Of a stretch of DNA of 64,000 nucleotides, positions 1 through 8,326 are shown piece after piece; within the stretch, counting starts at the first letter, position 1; each line of letters starts with the position of its first letter. The notes under the pieces were generated by a model. That model searched no databases, had not been told where the DNA came from, and worked only from the letters and a program-made list of their open reading frames with translations. A program made the position numbers and the translations under genes. Source of the DNA: Salinibacter ruber DSM 13855 (GTDB lineage Bacteria > Bacteroidota > Rhodothermia > Rhodothermales > Salinibacteraceae); the NCBI RefSeq assembly GCF_000013045.1, contig NC_007677.1, positions 3,222,203 to 3,286,202 on the forward strand, given 5' to 3'.

Positions 1-589
1 AGCCGAAGACGAATGTCTCCGTGTCCGCCGGGCGGGCACCGGTGAGAAGGGCCCGGAGGGCGGCGCGCCCCGCGTTGTCGCCTTCGTGCCCCCGCCCCGC
101 CGTGATGCCGCCCTGAAACTGGAGCGCGCCCTCGGGCCCGTAGAGCAGCACCTGGCCCGATGTCTTCACCCCGAACCGGTCGGTCTCGCGTCCGCCCGGG
201 TCTCGGCGGGGACGCACGCCGGTCACCGACTCGGCCCGGCGCCAGAGGGACGTCGTGACCCAGCCCGGCTCGACCGGCTCCGGCCGCAAGAAGACGGCAT
301 GGGCGCGCACGGTGTCCCGCACGTGGCGCATGAGACGCGCCAGCTCCTCCATCGTCGCGTCGGTGCACGGACAGTGCGGGTGGACGAACACGAGCAGCGT
401 CGCCCCCTGATCGGCCGGTTCGATGCGGCTCTCGGCCGGCCAGTCGGCGGGGGGCTGGGCGGGCGTTCCGGGTGCGTTCTGGTAGCTCGTCAGCAGCACG
501 AACCCGCTCCCAACCGCCGCCGCCCAGAGGATCACGGCAATCCACCCCACCGGGCGGGTCGTCCAGATGTCGAAGGCGGGGCGCTGCAT
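1..589 (-). CDS. Membrane-anchored thioredoxin-fold protein, RedB-like (3' end outside window)
   Basis: The protein has an N-terminal membrane segment (about residues 12-34), then a thioredoxin-like region with the motif FVHPHCPCTDAT. In this motif a Cys-Pro-Cys stands where thioredoxins have CxxC. The HPHCPC signature is typical of proteins annotated RedB in myxobacteria and Bacteroidota. The expected activity is thiol-disulfide handling or metal-thiol chemistry at the outer face of the cytoplasmic membrane, but the substrate is unknown. An in-frame ATG also exists at 625, but it lies upstream of the transcription start expected from the promoter at 628-654. I therefore chose the ATG at 589 (start MQRPAFDIW). 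The gene runs off the left edge, so the C-terminus is not visible. Family call moderate; role in motility, if any, is inferred only from the promoter. Confidence 0.6.
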   Translation of the reverse strand, partial: MQRPAFDIWTTRPVGWIAVILWAAAVGSGFVLLTSYQNAPGTPAQPPADWPAESRIEPADQGATLLVFVHPHCPCTDATMEELARLMRHVRDTVRAHAVFLRPEPVEPGWVTTSLWRRAESVTGVRPRRDPGGRETDRFGVKTSGQVLLYGPEGALQFQGGITAGRGHEGDNAGRAALRALLTGARPADTETFVFG

Positions 590-627
590 GACGCGGGGCG
601 GGCAAAAGAAATCCGGCGCACCCATGA

Positions 628-654
628 TTATCGGCGCGCCGGAGCGGACCTTAA
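628..654 (-). promoter_or_regulatory. Sigma28-type promoter upstream of the thioredoxin-like gene
   Basis: On the minus strand the site reads TTAAGGTC, an 11-nt spacer, then GCCGATAA. This is the FliA layout (TAAAGTTT-N11-GCCGATAA) in the same register as seven other sites in the window. Its -10 ends 3 nt before the ATG at 625 and 39 nt before the ATG at 589, which favours the latter start. Confidence 0.6.
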
Positions 655-750
655 GTGTCCGGTGGTTCCGTCCTCCCTCTTTTCGAGGGCGTCAAAATTG
701 AATGCCCCAGGGACTTGAATGCCCCCGGGGACGGGGCGTGTGCCCCGCGG

Positions 751-2646
751 CTAAGCGGCCCCAACTGCTGCCCCGTTGGAGCCGGACGCCGACACGTTCG
801 GGGCGGGCTCCAGCGCCGCCTCGTCCTGGCGGGGGGAGGCGCTTCCCCCTGCCCCGGAGACGTCGAACTGTTCGATGAGGTCGCTCAGGTCGTCGGCCTG
901 CCGGGACATGTCGTCGGCCATCTCCGCCAGCTGGTTCGTCGAGTTCGACACGCTGTCGGCAACGCCGGAGATCGACTCGACGCTCTCGGCAATCTGGGTC
1001 GTCGTGGCCGACTGCTCCTGGGTGGCCGCCGCGATCTCGTCGATCGTCGCCGCCATGTCGTCGATGGAGGCGGTAATCTCGTCGAGGGCATCGGAGGCCT
1101 CCTCCGTAAGGGCGAGCCCGCTCTCGACCTCGTCGGTGCCCTTCTCCATCGCGGCCACGACCTCGTCGATTTGCTCCTGAATCTGCACGACCACGTCCGA
1201 AATCTCCTGGGTTGCGGAGGTGGTCCGCTCGGCCAGCTCCCGGACCTCGTCGGCCACCACGGCGAAGCCTTTTCCTTCCTCGCCGGCGCGCTGGGCCTCG
1301 ATGGCGGCGTTGAGGGCGAGGAGGTTCGTCTGATCGGCGATGTCCTCAATGACCTGCACGATGTCGCCGATCTCGGCGCTCGCCTCGCCGAGGGCCGACA
1401 CCTTGTCGGAGGAGGAGTTGACCACCTCGACGATGCGCTCCATCGCCTGGGTGGTGCGGTTGAACACCTTCTCGCCCCGCTCCGCGAGCTCCGACGCCTC
1501 TCGGGCCTTCTCGTTGGTGCGCTCGGCGTGCTCGGAGGACGACGCCACGGTCGACGACATCTCCTCGACGGCCGCCGCCACCTCCGTCGTCTGTTCCGCC
1601 TGCTCTTCGGTCCCGGCCGACATTTCCGCGGCCGTCGAGGCCGTCGTCTCCGCGGCCGCCGAGAGCTGGCTGCTGGTGGTCTCGACCTCCTGAATGAGGT
1701 TGGCAAGCTGGTCGATCATCGCGTTGACCTGCTTCATGAGCTGGCCCACCGCATCGTCCTTCTGTACGGTCAGCCGCTGGGTCAGGTCGCCCTGCTCCAC
1801 CGCCGACAGCACGTCGGAGATGCGATTGAACTGCTCGCGCAGGTACTCCTGCTCCTCCTCCGCCTCGTGCTGAAGGGTCTCGGCCTTCTCCAGGGCCTCT
1901 TCGGCCTGCGCCGACTTCTCTTCCAGGGCCTCGGTTTTCTCCCGGCTCGCCGTCACCATCGCGTTGAAGGCATCCGCAAGCTGCCCAATCTCGTCCCCCT
2001 GGTCCGCATCGACGTGCACGTCCAGGCGGCCGTCCCGCACCTCCTCCGCCGCCTCGCGGAGCGCGTTGACCGGTCGGGACACGGTGCGCCGCAGGATCAC
2101 CACGATGAACACGCCCAACAGCCCAATGCCGAGGACAATCCCCCCCGCGATCAGGTAGCTTGTCTGCTTCGTCTCCTGCAGGACCGTGGACGGCATGACC
2201 GTGAGCACCGACCCAATGGCCTCCCCGTCGCTCATGACGCTCGACGTGGCGGCCAGCACGGACGTGCCGTCGGTTGTCTCGACCCACCGGGCGCCCGCCT
2301 CGTTGTCCATCTTGCGGGCCGAGGACGGAAGCGTCTCGTCGAGTCCGTACGAGGCAATGCGGGTCCCATTGGGGCCGTAGAACCCGCCCGCAAGGGCCGA
2401 GCTGCCCTCGACGGCCCGCTTGAGGGTCTCCTTCAGGCCCGCCTTGTCGGCCATTTTGATCTTCACGATGGACTGCTGCCCCACCGTCTCCGCCATCAAC
2501 TGCCCACGCCGTTCAACCTCAAGCTCTGTCTGGTTCAGGGAGTAGAACACGAACGAGAGAAAGAGAACGATAAAGCCCACGGCCCCGATCGTCAGGAGCA
2601 AGGCAAATCGGGTGCTGAGGTTCAGATCTGTAAATCGTAGCGACAT
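751..2646 (-). CDS. Methyl-accepting chemotaxis protein
   Basis: A transmembrane chemoreceptor of about 631 residues. TM1 spans about 13-35, a periplasmic sensor of about 125 residues follows, and TM2 spans about 163-185. Then come a HAMP domain, a coiled-coil stretch with a second HAMP-like segment (EQGDLTQRL), and the signalling hairpin. The tip (about 433-465) reads [20 protein letters not shown] and continues into [16 protein letters not shown]. One Ala of the near-invariant EAARAGE core is Gln here. The tail is Ala/Ser/Gly/Asp-rich and has no CheR-tethering pentapeptide. The periplasmic domain is small and I do not recognise its ligand. The start is the ATG at 2646; a TTG lies 15 nt upstream. 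It is the last gene after the secreted protein 2753-3373 and is probably cotranscribed with it from the promoter at 3434-3460. Confidence 0.93.
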   Translation of the reverse strand: MSLRFTDLNLSTRFALLLTIGAVGFIVLFLSFVFYSLNQTELEVERRGQLMAETVGQQSIVKIKMADKAGLKETLKRAVEGSSALAGGFYGPNGTRIASYGLDETLPSSARKMDNEAGARWVETTDGTSVLAATSSVMSDGEAIGSVLTVMPSTVLQETKQTSYLIAGGIVLGIGLLGVFIVVILRRTVSRPVNALREAAEEVRDGRLDVHVDADQGDEIGQLADAFNAMVTASREKTEALEEKSAQAEEALEKAETLQHEAEEEQEYLREQFNRISDVLSAVEQGDLTQRLTVQKDDAVGQLMKQVNAMIDQLANLIQEVETTSSQLSAAAETTASTAAEMSAGTEEQAEQTTEVAAAVEEMSSTVASSSEHAERTNEKAREASELAERGEKVFNRTTQAMERIVEVVNSSSDKVSALGEASAEIGDIVQVIEDIADQTNLLALNAAIEAQRAGEEGKGFAVVADEVRELAERTTSATQEISDVVVQIQEQIDEVVAAMEKGTDEVESGLALTEEASDALDEITASIDDMAATIDEIAAATQEQSATTTQIAESVESISGVADSVSNSTNQLAEMADDMSRQADDLSDLIEQFDVSGAGGSASPRQDEAALEPAPNVSASGSNGAAVGAA

Positions 2647-2752
2647 GAGTTTGGGAATCAAGGATGGTACGGGTAACTGACGTCCGAAGAGGGGACGCGC
2701 CTACGCCCTCCACCATGCCCAGACCGGCGCCGTCCCGCCCGAGGGCCTTCTG

Positions 2753-3373
2753 TTAGTTGGCCGACGCAATCAACTCAGTGTTCGACTGGTATTTCTCGGG
2801 GACCTTGAGCGCCGTGGCCTTTGCCGCCTGCTCGTTGAGTAGGATCTGGATCGCTCCGCCGCTCTTCGCAATGGCCACCGGCGCGCCGGCATCGACCCAG
2901 TCGCGGCTCGGCGCCACCAGGGGAATGCCCTTCTTGATGGTGTTCTTGATCAGGTACTTTCGAGGCGCCGAGGCATTGACGATCCCGTCGTTTTCAATCA
3001 CCCAGATGGCCTGGACGTCGTGCTTGCGGGTCAACACCCGAAACTGCTCCGCGACACCGCTTTTGTCCTCGACGTATCCCACGTACAGCTTGCCTTGGAT
3101 GGCGGCGACGGCCCGGTTGGCCCGCTCGATCATCTTCTCCTGGTTGGCGGCGCCCTTTTTCCAGATGAGGCCGACGCGCTCAACGTCCGGGCGCATCTTG
3201 TTCAGAAAAAACATCTGCTGCACCAGCCCGGCACTCTGGCTGGCCGTCGTGGGCGGAGGGCCGTCGGCGGGGTTTATGTCCGCCGTGGACGACGGTCCGG
3301 CGGGGGCCGGTGCAGTGCCCATGGCCACGAAGGCAACGAGGAGAGAAAGAAATCCGAGAGAACGCATGCGCAT
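2753..3373 (-). CDS. Secreted periplasmic sensor-like protein (ABC substrate-binding or YfiR-like fold)
   Basis: The protein has a signal peptide (MRMRSLGFLSLLVAFVAMG) and a mature part of about 180 residues. The stretch VGLIWKKGAANQEKMIERAN, the later VQAIWVIENDGIVNAS and the segment around KGIPLVAPS resemble the 'ABC_sub_bind' family of periplasmic binding proteins. At this length only about one lobe and the hinge are present. The end (GGAIQILLNEQAAKATALKV) also resembles YfiR/DUF4154 proteins. It lies between two chemoreceptor genes and downstream of a sigma28-type promoter. A soluble ligand-sensing partner for a chemoreceptor is therefore a reasonable inference; an unrelated secreted protein is also possible. 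Start chosen at the ATG that opens the signal peptide; a second ATG 6 nt downstream is equally usable. Confidence 0.5.
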   Translation of the reverse strand: MRMRSLGFLSLLVAFVAMGTAPAPAGPSSTADINPADGPPPTTASQSAGLVQQMFFLNKMRPDVERVGLIWKKGAANQEKMIERANRAVAAIQGKLYVGYVEDKSGVAEQFRVLTRKHDVQAIWVIENDGIVNASAPRKYLIKNTIKKGIPLVAPSRDWVDAGAPVAIAKSGGAIQILLNEQAAKATALKVPEKYQSNTELIASAN

Positions 3374-3433
3374 GGTGCAAGGGGCTTGCGTGAAGAGAAT
3401 CGAGCATCGGGAAGAAACGCACTCCATCTACAG

Positions 3434-3460
3434 GTATCGGCGGCGACCGAGAAACCTTAA
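3434..3460 (-). promoter_or_regulatory. Sigma28-type promoter upstream of the secreted sensor-like gene and MCP
   Basis: The minus strand reads TTAAGGTT, an 11-nt spacer, then GCCGATAC. Only the last base departs from GCCGATAA. It lies about 60 nt upstream of the start at 3373 and between the stop of one MCP gene (3490) and that gene, so it probably serves the secreted protein and the MCP at 751-2646. Confidence 0.55.
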
Positions 3461-3489
3461 ACGAGAACGTCACCCTTTTCCCCTTGCCT

Positions 3490-6207
3490 TCACTGTTCCT
3501 TCGAGACTGTCCTCGACGAATCGGCGCCTCGGAGGGGCTCTTCTTCGGAGCACCGATCAGCACCCGCATCCCGGCGGGATTTTTGGGCGCCGTCGGGGCT
3601 TCTCCCGCGGCCGGGCGTGGGCGTGCCCCCGTGTGCCTCGGCGTGCCCGTCGCGCTCGACGCGGAACGGCCGGACGCTCTCGCGCAGCGTCTCGGTCAGC
3701 GCGCTGAGGTCGGCGGCCGACCCGGCCACCTGCGTCACCGAGGCGGACGACGCCTGGGCGGCCGTAGAAATCGACTGGACGCTCTGGGCGATCTCGTCGG
3801 TGGTGGTCGACTGCTGCTCGGAGGCCGCCGCGATGTCGTCCGTTCGCTCTTCGACCCGGGCAATCGAGTCGACAATCTCGTCGAGAACCGTCCCGGCCTC
3901 GTCGGCCAGCTCCAGCCCCTCCTCCACGCGGCGGGTGCCGGCCCGTACCGATTCGACGGCCTCGTCGGTCTCGGACTGGACCTGCCCGATCATCTCGGCG
4001 ATCTCGTCGGTGGCCCGGTCGGTCCGTTCCGCCAGCGTGCGCACCTCCTCGGCCACCACCGCGAAGCCCTGTCCCTCCTCGCCGGCCCGGGCGGCCTCGA
4101 TGCCGGCATTCAACGCGAGCAGGTTGGTCCGGTCGGCGATCTCGTTGATCGTCTCCACAATTTCGCCGATTTCTTCGCTGGACGCCCCGAGGCGCTCAAT
4201 GGTCTCGGCCGAGTGGGCCACCACGTCGGCAATCTCGTCGATCTTGCGTGCCATGTCGTCCACCACTTCGCCCCCCCACCGGGCCTGCTCCCCGCCGGCC
4301 GCCGCGGCGTCGGCGGTACGCTGGACGGTCGTACGGTTTTCGTCAATGGTGCGGCCGAGCTCGTCCACCGCCGTGGCCACCGCCTCGGACCGGGCGGATT
4401 GCTCTTCGGCGCTGGCGGCCATCTGCTCGCTGGAGGCCTCGATTTGACCGGCCGATGCGGCCGCCGCCCCCGCCGCCTCGCGCACCCTCACGACCATCCG
4501 GCGCAGATTTTCGACGGCCCGGTTGAACCGTTCGTGGAGGCGCCCCATCTCGTCGTCACGGCCGGCGTCGAGGCGCACCGTGAGGTCCCCGTTGGCGAAC
4601 CGATCCATCGCCGCCCCCATCGTCGCGATGTCGTCCTGCAGGTTGGCCCGCTGCCGCTCTAGGCGGTTCCGGGCCGCCTCGGCCTCCTGCCGGGCCTGCC
4701 GCGCCGCCTCCTCTTGCGCCGCGGCGTCGTCTCGCGCCCGCCGGTTCTGGTCGACCATCTCGTTGAATGCGGCCGTGAGCTCGCCCACTTCGTCCTGCCC
4801 CTCGACGGGAACGGCGGCGTCCAGGGTGCCCGCCGTCGCCTTCCTCGCGGCATCCCGGAGCGCCAGGAGGGGCCGCGTGAGGGAGCGGACGACCACGAAC
4901 GCGATGCCCGCCACCAGCACCAGAAGCGCACCGCCCCACAGCGCGATCCGCCCCGTCAGGGCGTCGACGGCGGCAAGTGCCTCGTCGCGATCGATCTTCG
5001 ACACGACGGCCCAGTTGACCCCCTCTAGATCGACCGGCCCGTAGGCGCTCAGGACGGCTTCCCCTCGGTAGTCGGCTTCCGTCGTCCGGCCCGTGCTGCC
5101 CGCCAGGGCCCGATCGACCGCCTCCATCCGGACCTCCTGCTGGAGAATCGTGGTGTTGAGGGCATCGATCCGGTCGATCGTGGCGTCGTCATGGCCCTGA
5201 CTGCGGAGGGTCTGCAGGTACGCATCCTGATCCTCCAGAAGGAAGCGGGCGTCGGTCCGCATTCGGCGATCTGCCCCGACCAGGACGGTTTCTCCGGTCT
5301 CCCCGAGCCCTTCGGCGGCCCAGTCCTGCCCGCCCGTCAGCGTCTCGTTGATCTCCCCGACGGACACCTGAAAGACGAGCACCCCAATCACCTCGCCCGC
5401 GTCCATGATCGGCGACGCGACGAACGAGGCCGGCGTCCCATGCGAGGGGCCGTACGCCGCGAAGTCGACCATCCGGTGTGCGTCGCCGGTCTCCGCCCCT
5501 CGGGCCGCCCGGAACGCCTCGGCAAGATTGCTGTCCCGGTACGGGCCGTCGAGCAGGCTCGTCCCAAAGTCGACCTCCTTCTGCACGGAATACACGACGT
5601 GCCCGTTGTCCGGCTCCACCAGGAAGAGATCGGCGTGGTTGAAGGCGTGGAGGAGCCGGCGGAAGGCATCGTGGTACCTGGCGTGCGGCACGTGGTACAC
5701 CTCCCAGCCCTCCCCCGGTCGGTCCAGCCGGTCTTTCTCGCCGACCGGGTGGGGATTGGAGGCGATGTACTTGTTCTGCAGGTACTGGATGTGCCCCTCC
5801 TCCGGCACGTAGGAGGCGGCGGCCCCATCCGTCCCGGTGCCCTCCTCGAGCCGGGGACCAAATTCGTCCTCGTAGTATGTCCGCACGGCCGCCGTCCCCC
5901 CTCCAATCGGGGCGGCGTTGCGGGCGTCCAGCACCCGAAAGGCCGACCGAAATTTCTGCATTGCCCGCACCGTCTGGTCGTCTTTCGACGTCGTGACGAC
6001 CTGTCTTCGGAGGTCCTCGACGTACGCCTCAACGGCGTTGGCCTTGTTCGCCTGCACGCCCGCCAGCCGCCCGAGGGCTTCGGATTCGAGGCGTTGCCGC
6101 GCACTGGAGTACCCGATCCATCCCATGATGCCCACCGAGAGGCCCCCGATGCCGAGGAGTGTGAGGAGGAGCTTCGCCCGGATGCTTAGGTCTCGAAGTC
6201 GAGGCAT
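3490..6207 (-). CDS. Methyl-accepting chemotaxis protein with large periplasmic sensor
   Basis: A chemoreceptor of about 905 residues. TM1 is at about 12-34. A periplasmic sensor of about 390 residues follows, of the double-Cache type judging from length and the repeated pattern FVASPIMDAGEVIGVLVFQV / VVSKIDRDEALAAVDAL. TM2 is at about 425-443, followed by HAMP, a long helical linker and a second HAMP-like NGDLTVRLDAGRDDEMGRL segment. The signalling tip reads [20 protein letters not shown] and GFAVVAEEVRTLAERTD. The C-terminal 60 residues are charged and low-complexity, and no CheR-binding pentapeptide is visible. The ATG at 6207 (MPRLRDLSIR) sits just before TM1; the upstream in-frame extension has no membrane character. 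Ligand unknown. It follows the che genes and a lytic transglycosylase on the same strand. Confidence 0.93.
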   Translation of the reverse strand: MPRLRDLSIRAKLLLTLLGIGGLSVGIMGWIGYSSARQRLESEALGRLAGVQANKANAVEAYVEDLRRQVVTTSKDDQTVRAMQKFRSAFRVLDARNAAPIGGGTAAVRTYYEDEFGPRLEEGTGTDGAAASYVPEEGHIQYLQNKYIASNPHPVGEKDRLDRPGEGWEVYHVPHARYHDAFRRLLHAFNHADLFLVEPDNGHVVYSVQKEVDFGTSLLDGPYRDSNLAEAFRAARGAETGDAHRMVDFAAYGPSHGTPASFVASPIMDAGEVIGVLVFQVSVGEINETLTGGQDWAAEGLGETGETVLVGADRRMRTDARFLLEDQDAYLQTLRSQGHDDATIDRIDALNTTILQQEVRMEAVDRALAGSTGRTTEADYRGEAVLSAYGPVDLEGVNWAVVSKIDRDEALAAVDALTGRIALWGGALLVLVAGIAFVVVRSLTRPLLALRDAARKATAGTLDAAVPVEGQDEVGELTAAFNEMVDQNRRARDDAAAQEEAARQARQEAEAARNRLERQRANLQDDIATMGAAMDRFANGDLTVRLDAGRDDEMGRLHERFNRAVENLRRMVVRVREAAGAAAASAGQIEASSEQMAASAEEQSARSEAVATAVDELGRTIDENRTTVQRTADAAAAGGEQARWGGEVVDDMARKIDEIADVVAHSAETIERLGASSEEIGEIVETINEIADRTNLLALNAGIEAARAGEEGQGFAVVAEEVRTLAERTDRATDEIAEMIGQVQSETDEAVESVRAGTRRVEEGLELADEAGTVLDEIVDSIARVEERTDDIAAASEQQSTTTDEIAQSVQSISTAAQASSASVTQVAGSAADLSALTETLRESVRPFRVERDGHAEAHGGTPTPGRGRSPDGAQKSRRDAGADRCSEEEPLRGADSSRTVSKEQ

Positions 6208-6411
6208 GACGGAGAAGACGTGCTGGCGGAACCAGTGAGGGGCGGTCGTGCGGGCATGGATGGTTTTTGATTGTCGGCCCGGCCCCATGCAATCAGCCCC
6301 CCTTCCCGAGACGCCCTACTCGGAACGCCCTTCCGCTCGGGACGACCGTCTCGGGTCGGGAGGACCCACCCGCCCATTCCGGCGGCCGGGGGCCGCGGGG
6401 CAACGGGACCT

Positions 6412-7095
6412 CTACGGGGTCCGGGCGTCCTGGCGTCGGAAGAAGAGGTAGAAGGCGTTCACGCGGCGGATGAGCCCCACCGTTTCCTCGTAGGGGGGCG
6501 TGCCGCGGTACTGGCGCACCCGGTCCGGGCCCGCGTTCCACGCCCCGACGGTCCGGGCCAGGTGGTCCCCGAACTCCGCGTTGTAGCGGTCGAGCAGGTA
6601 GCAGCCGATGAGGATGTTGAGGGCCGGGTCCTTCAGGTCGTCGGCCGACAGGCGGCGGAGCCGGCGTCGGTCGACGAACCGGAACTCGTAGCCGGTGTCG
6701 TAGAGCGCACGGGCGGCCCGGCGCCCCGTCTCGGGCCGGATCTGCAGGAGCCCGATGGCCCCGGCCGACGACACGGCGCGGGGGCGAGCGGCCGACTCGG
6801 CCGCGATCAGGGCCCGCACGAAATTGGTGCTCAGGTTGACCCCGCTCCGGGTGTACGCCAGCCCGGAGAAGTACCGGACGTACGAGTCGTAGTCCCGGAG
6901 GCGACGCCGGGTCGAACGGGCCGGGGCCTTGGGGCGCGTGTTCTGGGCCACGTGCCGCACATGCGCGTCGCCGTGGGGCCCCTTCTGCCCCCACGCGGGC
7001 GGAACGACCGGAACGGCCCCCAGGGCGGCAAGGAGGAACAGCGCCCCGCCTGCGAGGAACGCGCGGGGCAGGAGCCGAGAGGTGTTGGGTGCCAT
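6412..7095 (-). CDS. Lytic transglycosylase, SLT domain
   Basis: An exported peptidoglycan-cleaving enzyme. A signal peptide occupies about 1-36 (ending PAWGQ). The SLT catalytic core begins near residue 90, where RALIAAESAARPRAVSSAGA carries the catalytic Glu (E100) and is followed by GLLQIRPETG. The later CYLLDRYNAEFG and VGAWNAGPDRVRQY segments are the usual lysozyme-fold motifs. Length (227 residues) fits a stand-alone periplasmic SLT enzyme. It lies between cheB and a chemoreceptor gene. The FlgJ homolog in this window (47301-47813) lacks its own muramidase domain, so this enzyme is a candidate for opening the wall for the rod. That assignment is inference; general wall turnover is the alternative. 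Confidence 0.88.
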   Translation of the reverse strand: MAPNTSRLLPRAFLAGGALFLLAALGAVPVVPPAWGQKGPHGDAHVRHVAQNTRPKAPARSTRRRLRDYDSYVRYFSGLAYTRSGVNLSTNFVRALIAAESAARPRAVSSAGAIGLLQIRPETGRRAARALYDTGYEFRFVDRRRLRRLSADDLKDPALNILIGCYLLDRYNAEFGDHLARTVGAWNAGPDRVRQYRGTPPYEETVGLIRRVNAFYLFFRRQDARTP

Positions 7096-7179
7096 AGCGG
7101 GGCAGCGTCATTGGGCCACGACCGTCGGCCCTTGAACCGCGCAAACTGCATGCCTTCGTTCTGCCGAGCCCCTCCGCCA

Positions 7180-8280
7180 CTACGGGCGGGCCGGGGCCCC
7201 CGCGGCCTTCTGCATCGCATCGGGCAGGTCATCGAGCGGAAACGTCGCGTCCGCGAGTCCCGCCTCCGCAACGGCACGCGGCATCCCGTAGACCACGGAG
7301 GTATCCTCGTCCTGGACGTAAACGGTCCCCCCATCGTCTTGGATGCGCCGGGCCCCCTCCAACCCATCCTTCCCCATGCCCGTCATGACGAGGGTCAGCA
7401 CGTCTTCCCGGCACGCTTCGACGGCGGACCGAAAGAGGACGTTCACCGATGGCCGATGGGAGTCGCCCGCCGGCTCCGCCGGCGTGCAGGTCGTGAGGGC
7501 GCCCTCGCGTCGCTCCACCGTAAGGTGGCGATCCCCCGCCGCGACGACGACCCGTCCCGGCTCGAGCAGCATCCCGTCTTCGGCCTCGGCCACCGCAAGT
7601 TCGCTGAGGGAATCGAGGCGATCGGCCAGCGAGCGCGTGAACTGGGCCGGCATGTGCTGCACAATCGCGATCGGCAGCGGAAACGCGGCGGGCAGGGCCG
7701 GGATGACGTGCTGGAGGGCCATCGGCCCACCCGTGGACACGCCGATGACGGCCAACTCGTAGGAGCCCTTCGTCGCAGTGTCGGTGCCGGACGACGTGGG
7801 GGAAGAGGAGGACGATGCCTCCCGGGAGCCCGTCGACGACACCGTCTCGGCGGGGGAAGGCCCGTCCTCCCGGAACAGCCGCGCGTTCGAATCTGCGAGG
7901 GCTCGTACCTTGCCGAGCAGTTTTTCCTCGACGTCGTTGGCCCGGAGGGTGGCGCTGGACGCCCCCTTCGACAGAAAGTCGGCCGCGCCCGCCCGCATCG
8001 CCTCCATCGTCACCTCGGCCCCCTTCTCCGTGAGGGAGCTCAGCATGAGGATGGGACGGGGGGACGCCTCCATGATGTGGCGGACGGCCTCGATGCCATT
8101 CATCTTCGGCATCTCGACGTCCATCGTCACCACGTCGGGCTCCAGTCGACGCGCCTTTTCGACCCCGGCCTCGCCGTTTGTGGCCGTGTCCACGACGGTC
8201 GTATCGTCGGCCTGCTCGAAGATCCGCGAGATGGCCTTCCGCATCACCAACGAATCATCAACGACGAGCACTCGGATCAT
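7180..8280 (-). CDS. cheB: Chemotaxis response regulator / protein-glutamate methylesterase CheB
   Basis: The N-terminal receiver begins [12 protein letters not shown] and has the phosphoacceptor in [14 protein letters not shown] Ser-rich linker follows, then the methylesterase domain from about residue 175. The catalytic triad positions are visible: Ser in GVSTGG (about 181), His in IVQHMP (about 208) and Asp in MTGMGKDG (about 300). CheB demethylates and deamidates chemoreceptor glutamates and glutamines during adaptation and is activated by phosphoryl transfer from CheA. About 367 residues, normal for the family. The ATG at 8280 follows cheA by 46 nt and begins the receiver exactly. Part of the cheW-cheR-cheY-cheZ-cheA-cheB run. 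Confidence 0.96.
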
Positions 8281-8326
8281 AGCGATTGAAAGAGACCAGA
8301 ATGGGGGCGATCGGTGGAACGGGGGG

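Noticed and set aside
655-2640. Very long plus-strand open frame antisense to the first MCP gene, and similar long frames opposite most genes
   Set aside because: They are the mirror of GC-rich genes on the minus strand: Arg/Leu/Gly/His-rich translations with no domains, and the opposite strand encodes conserved proteins.
2753-3373. Assignment of the secreted protein as a complete ABC-transporter binding protein
   Set aside because: It is too short for a two-lobed binding protein and no permease or ATPase gene is nearby, so only a fold-level resemblance is claimed.
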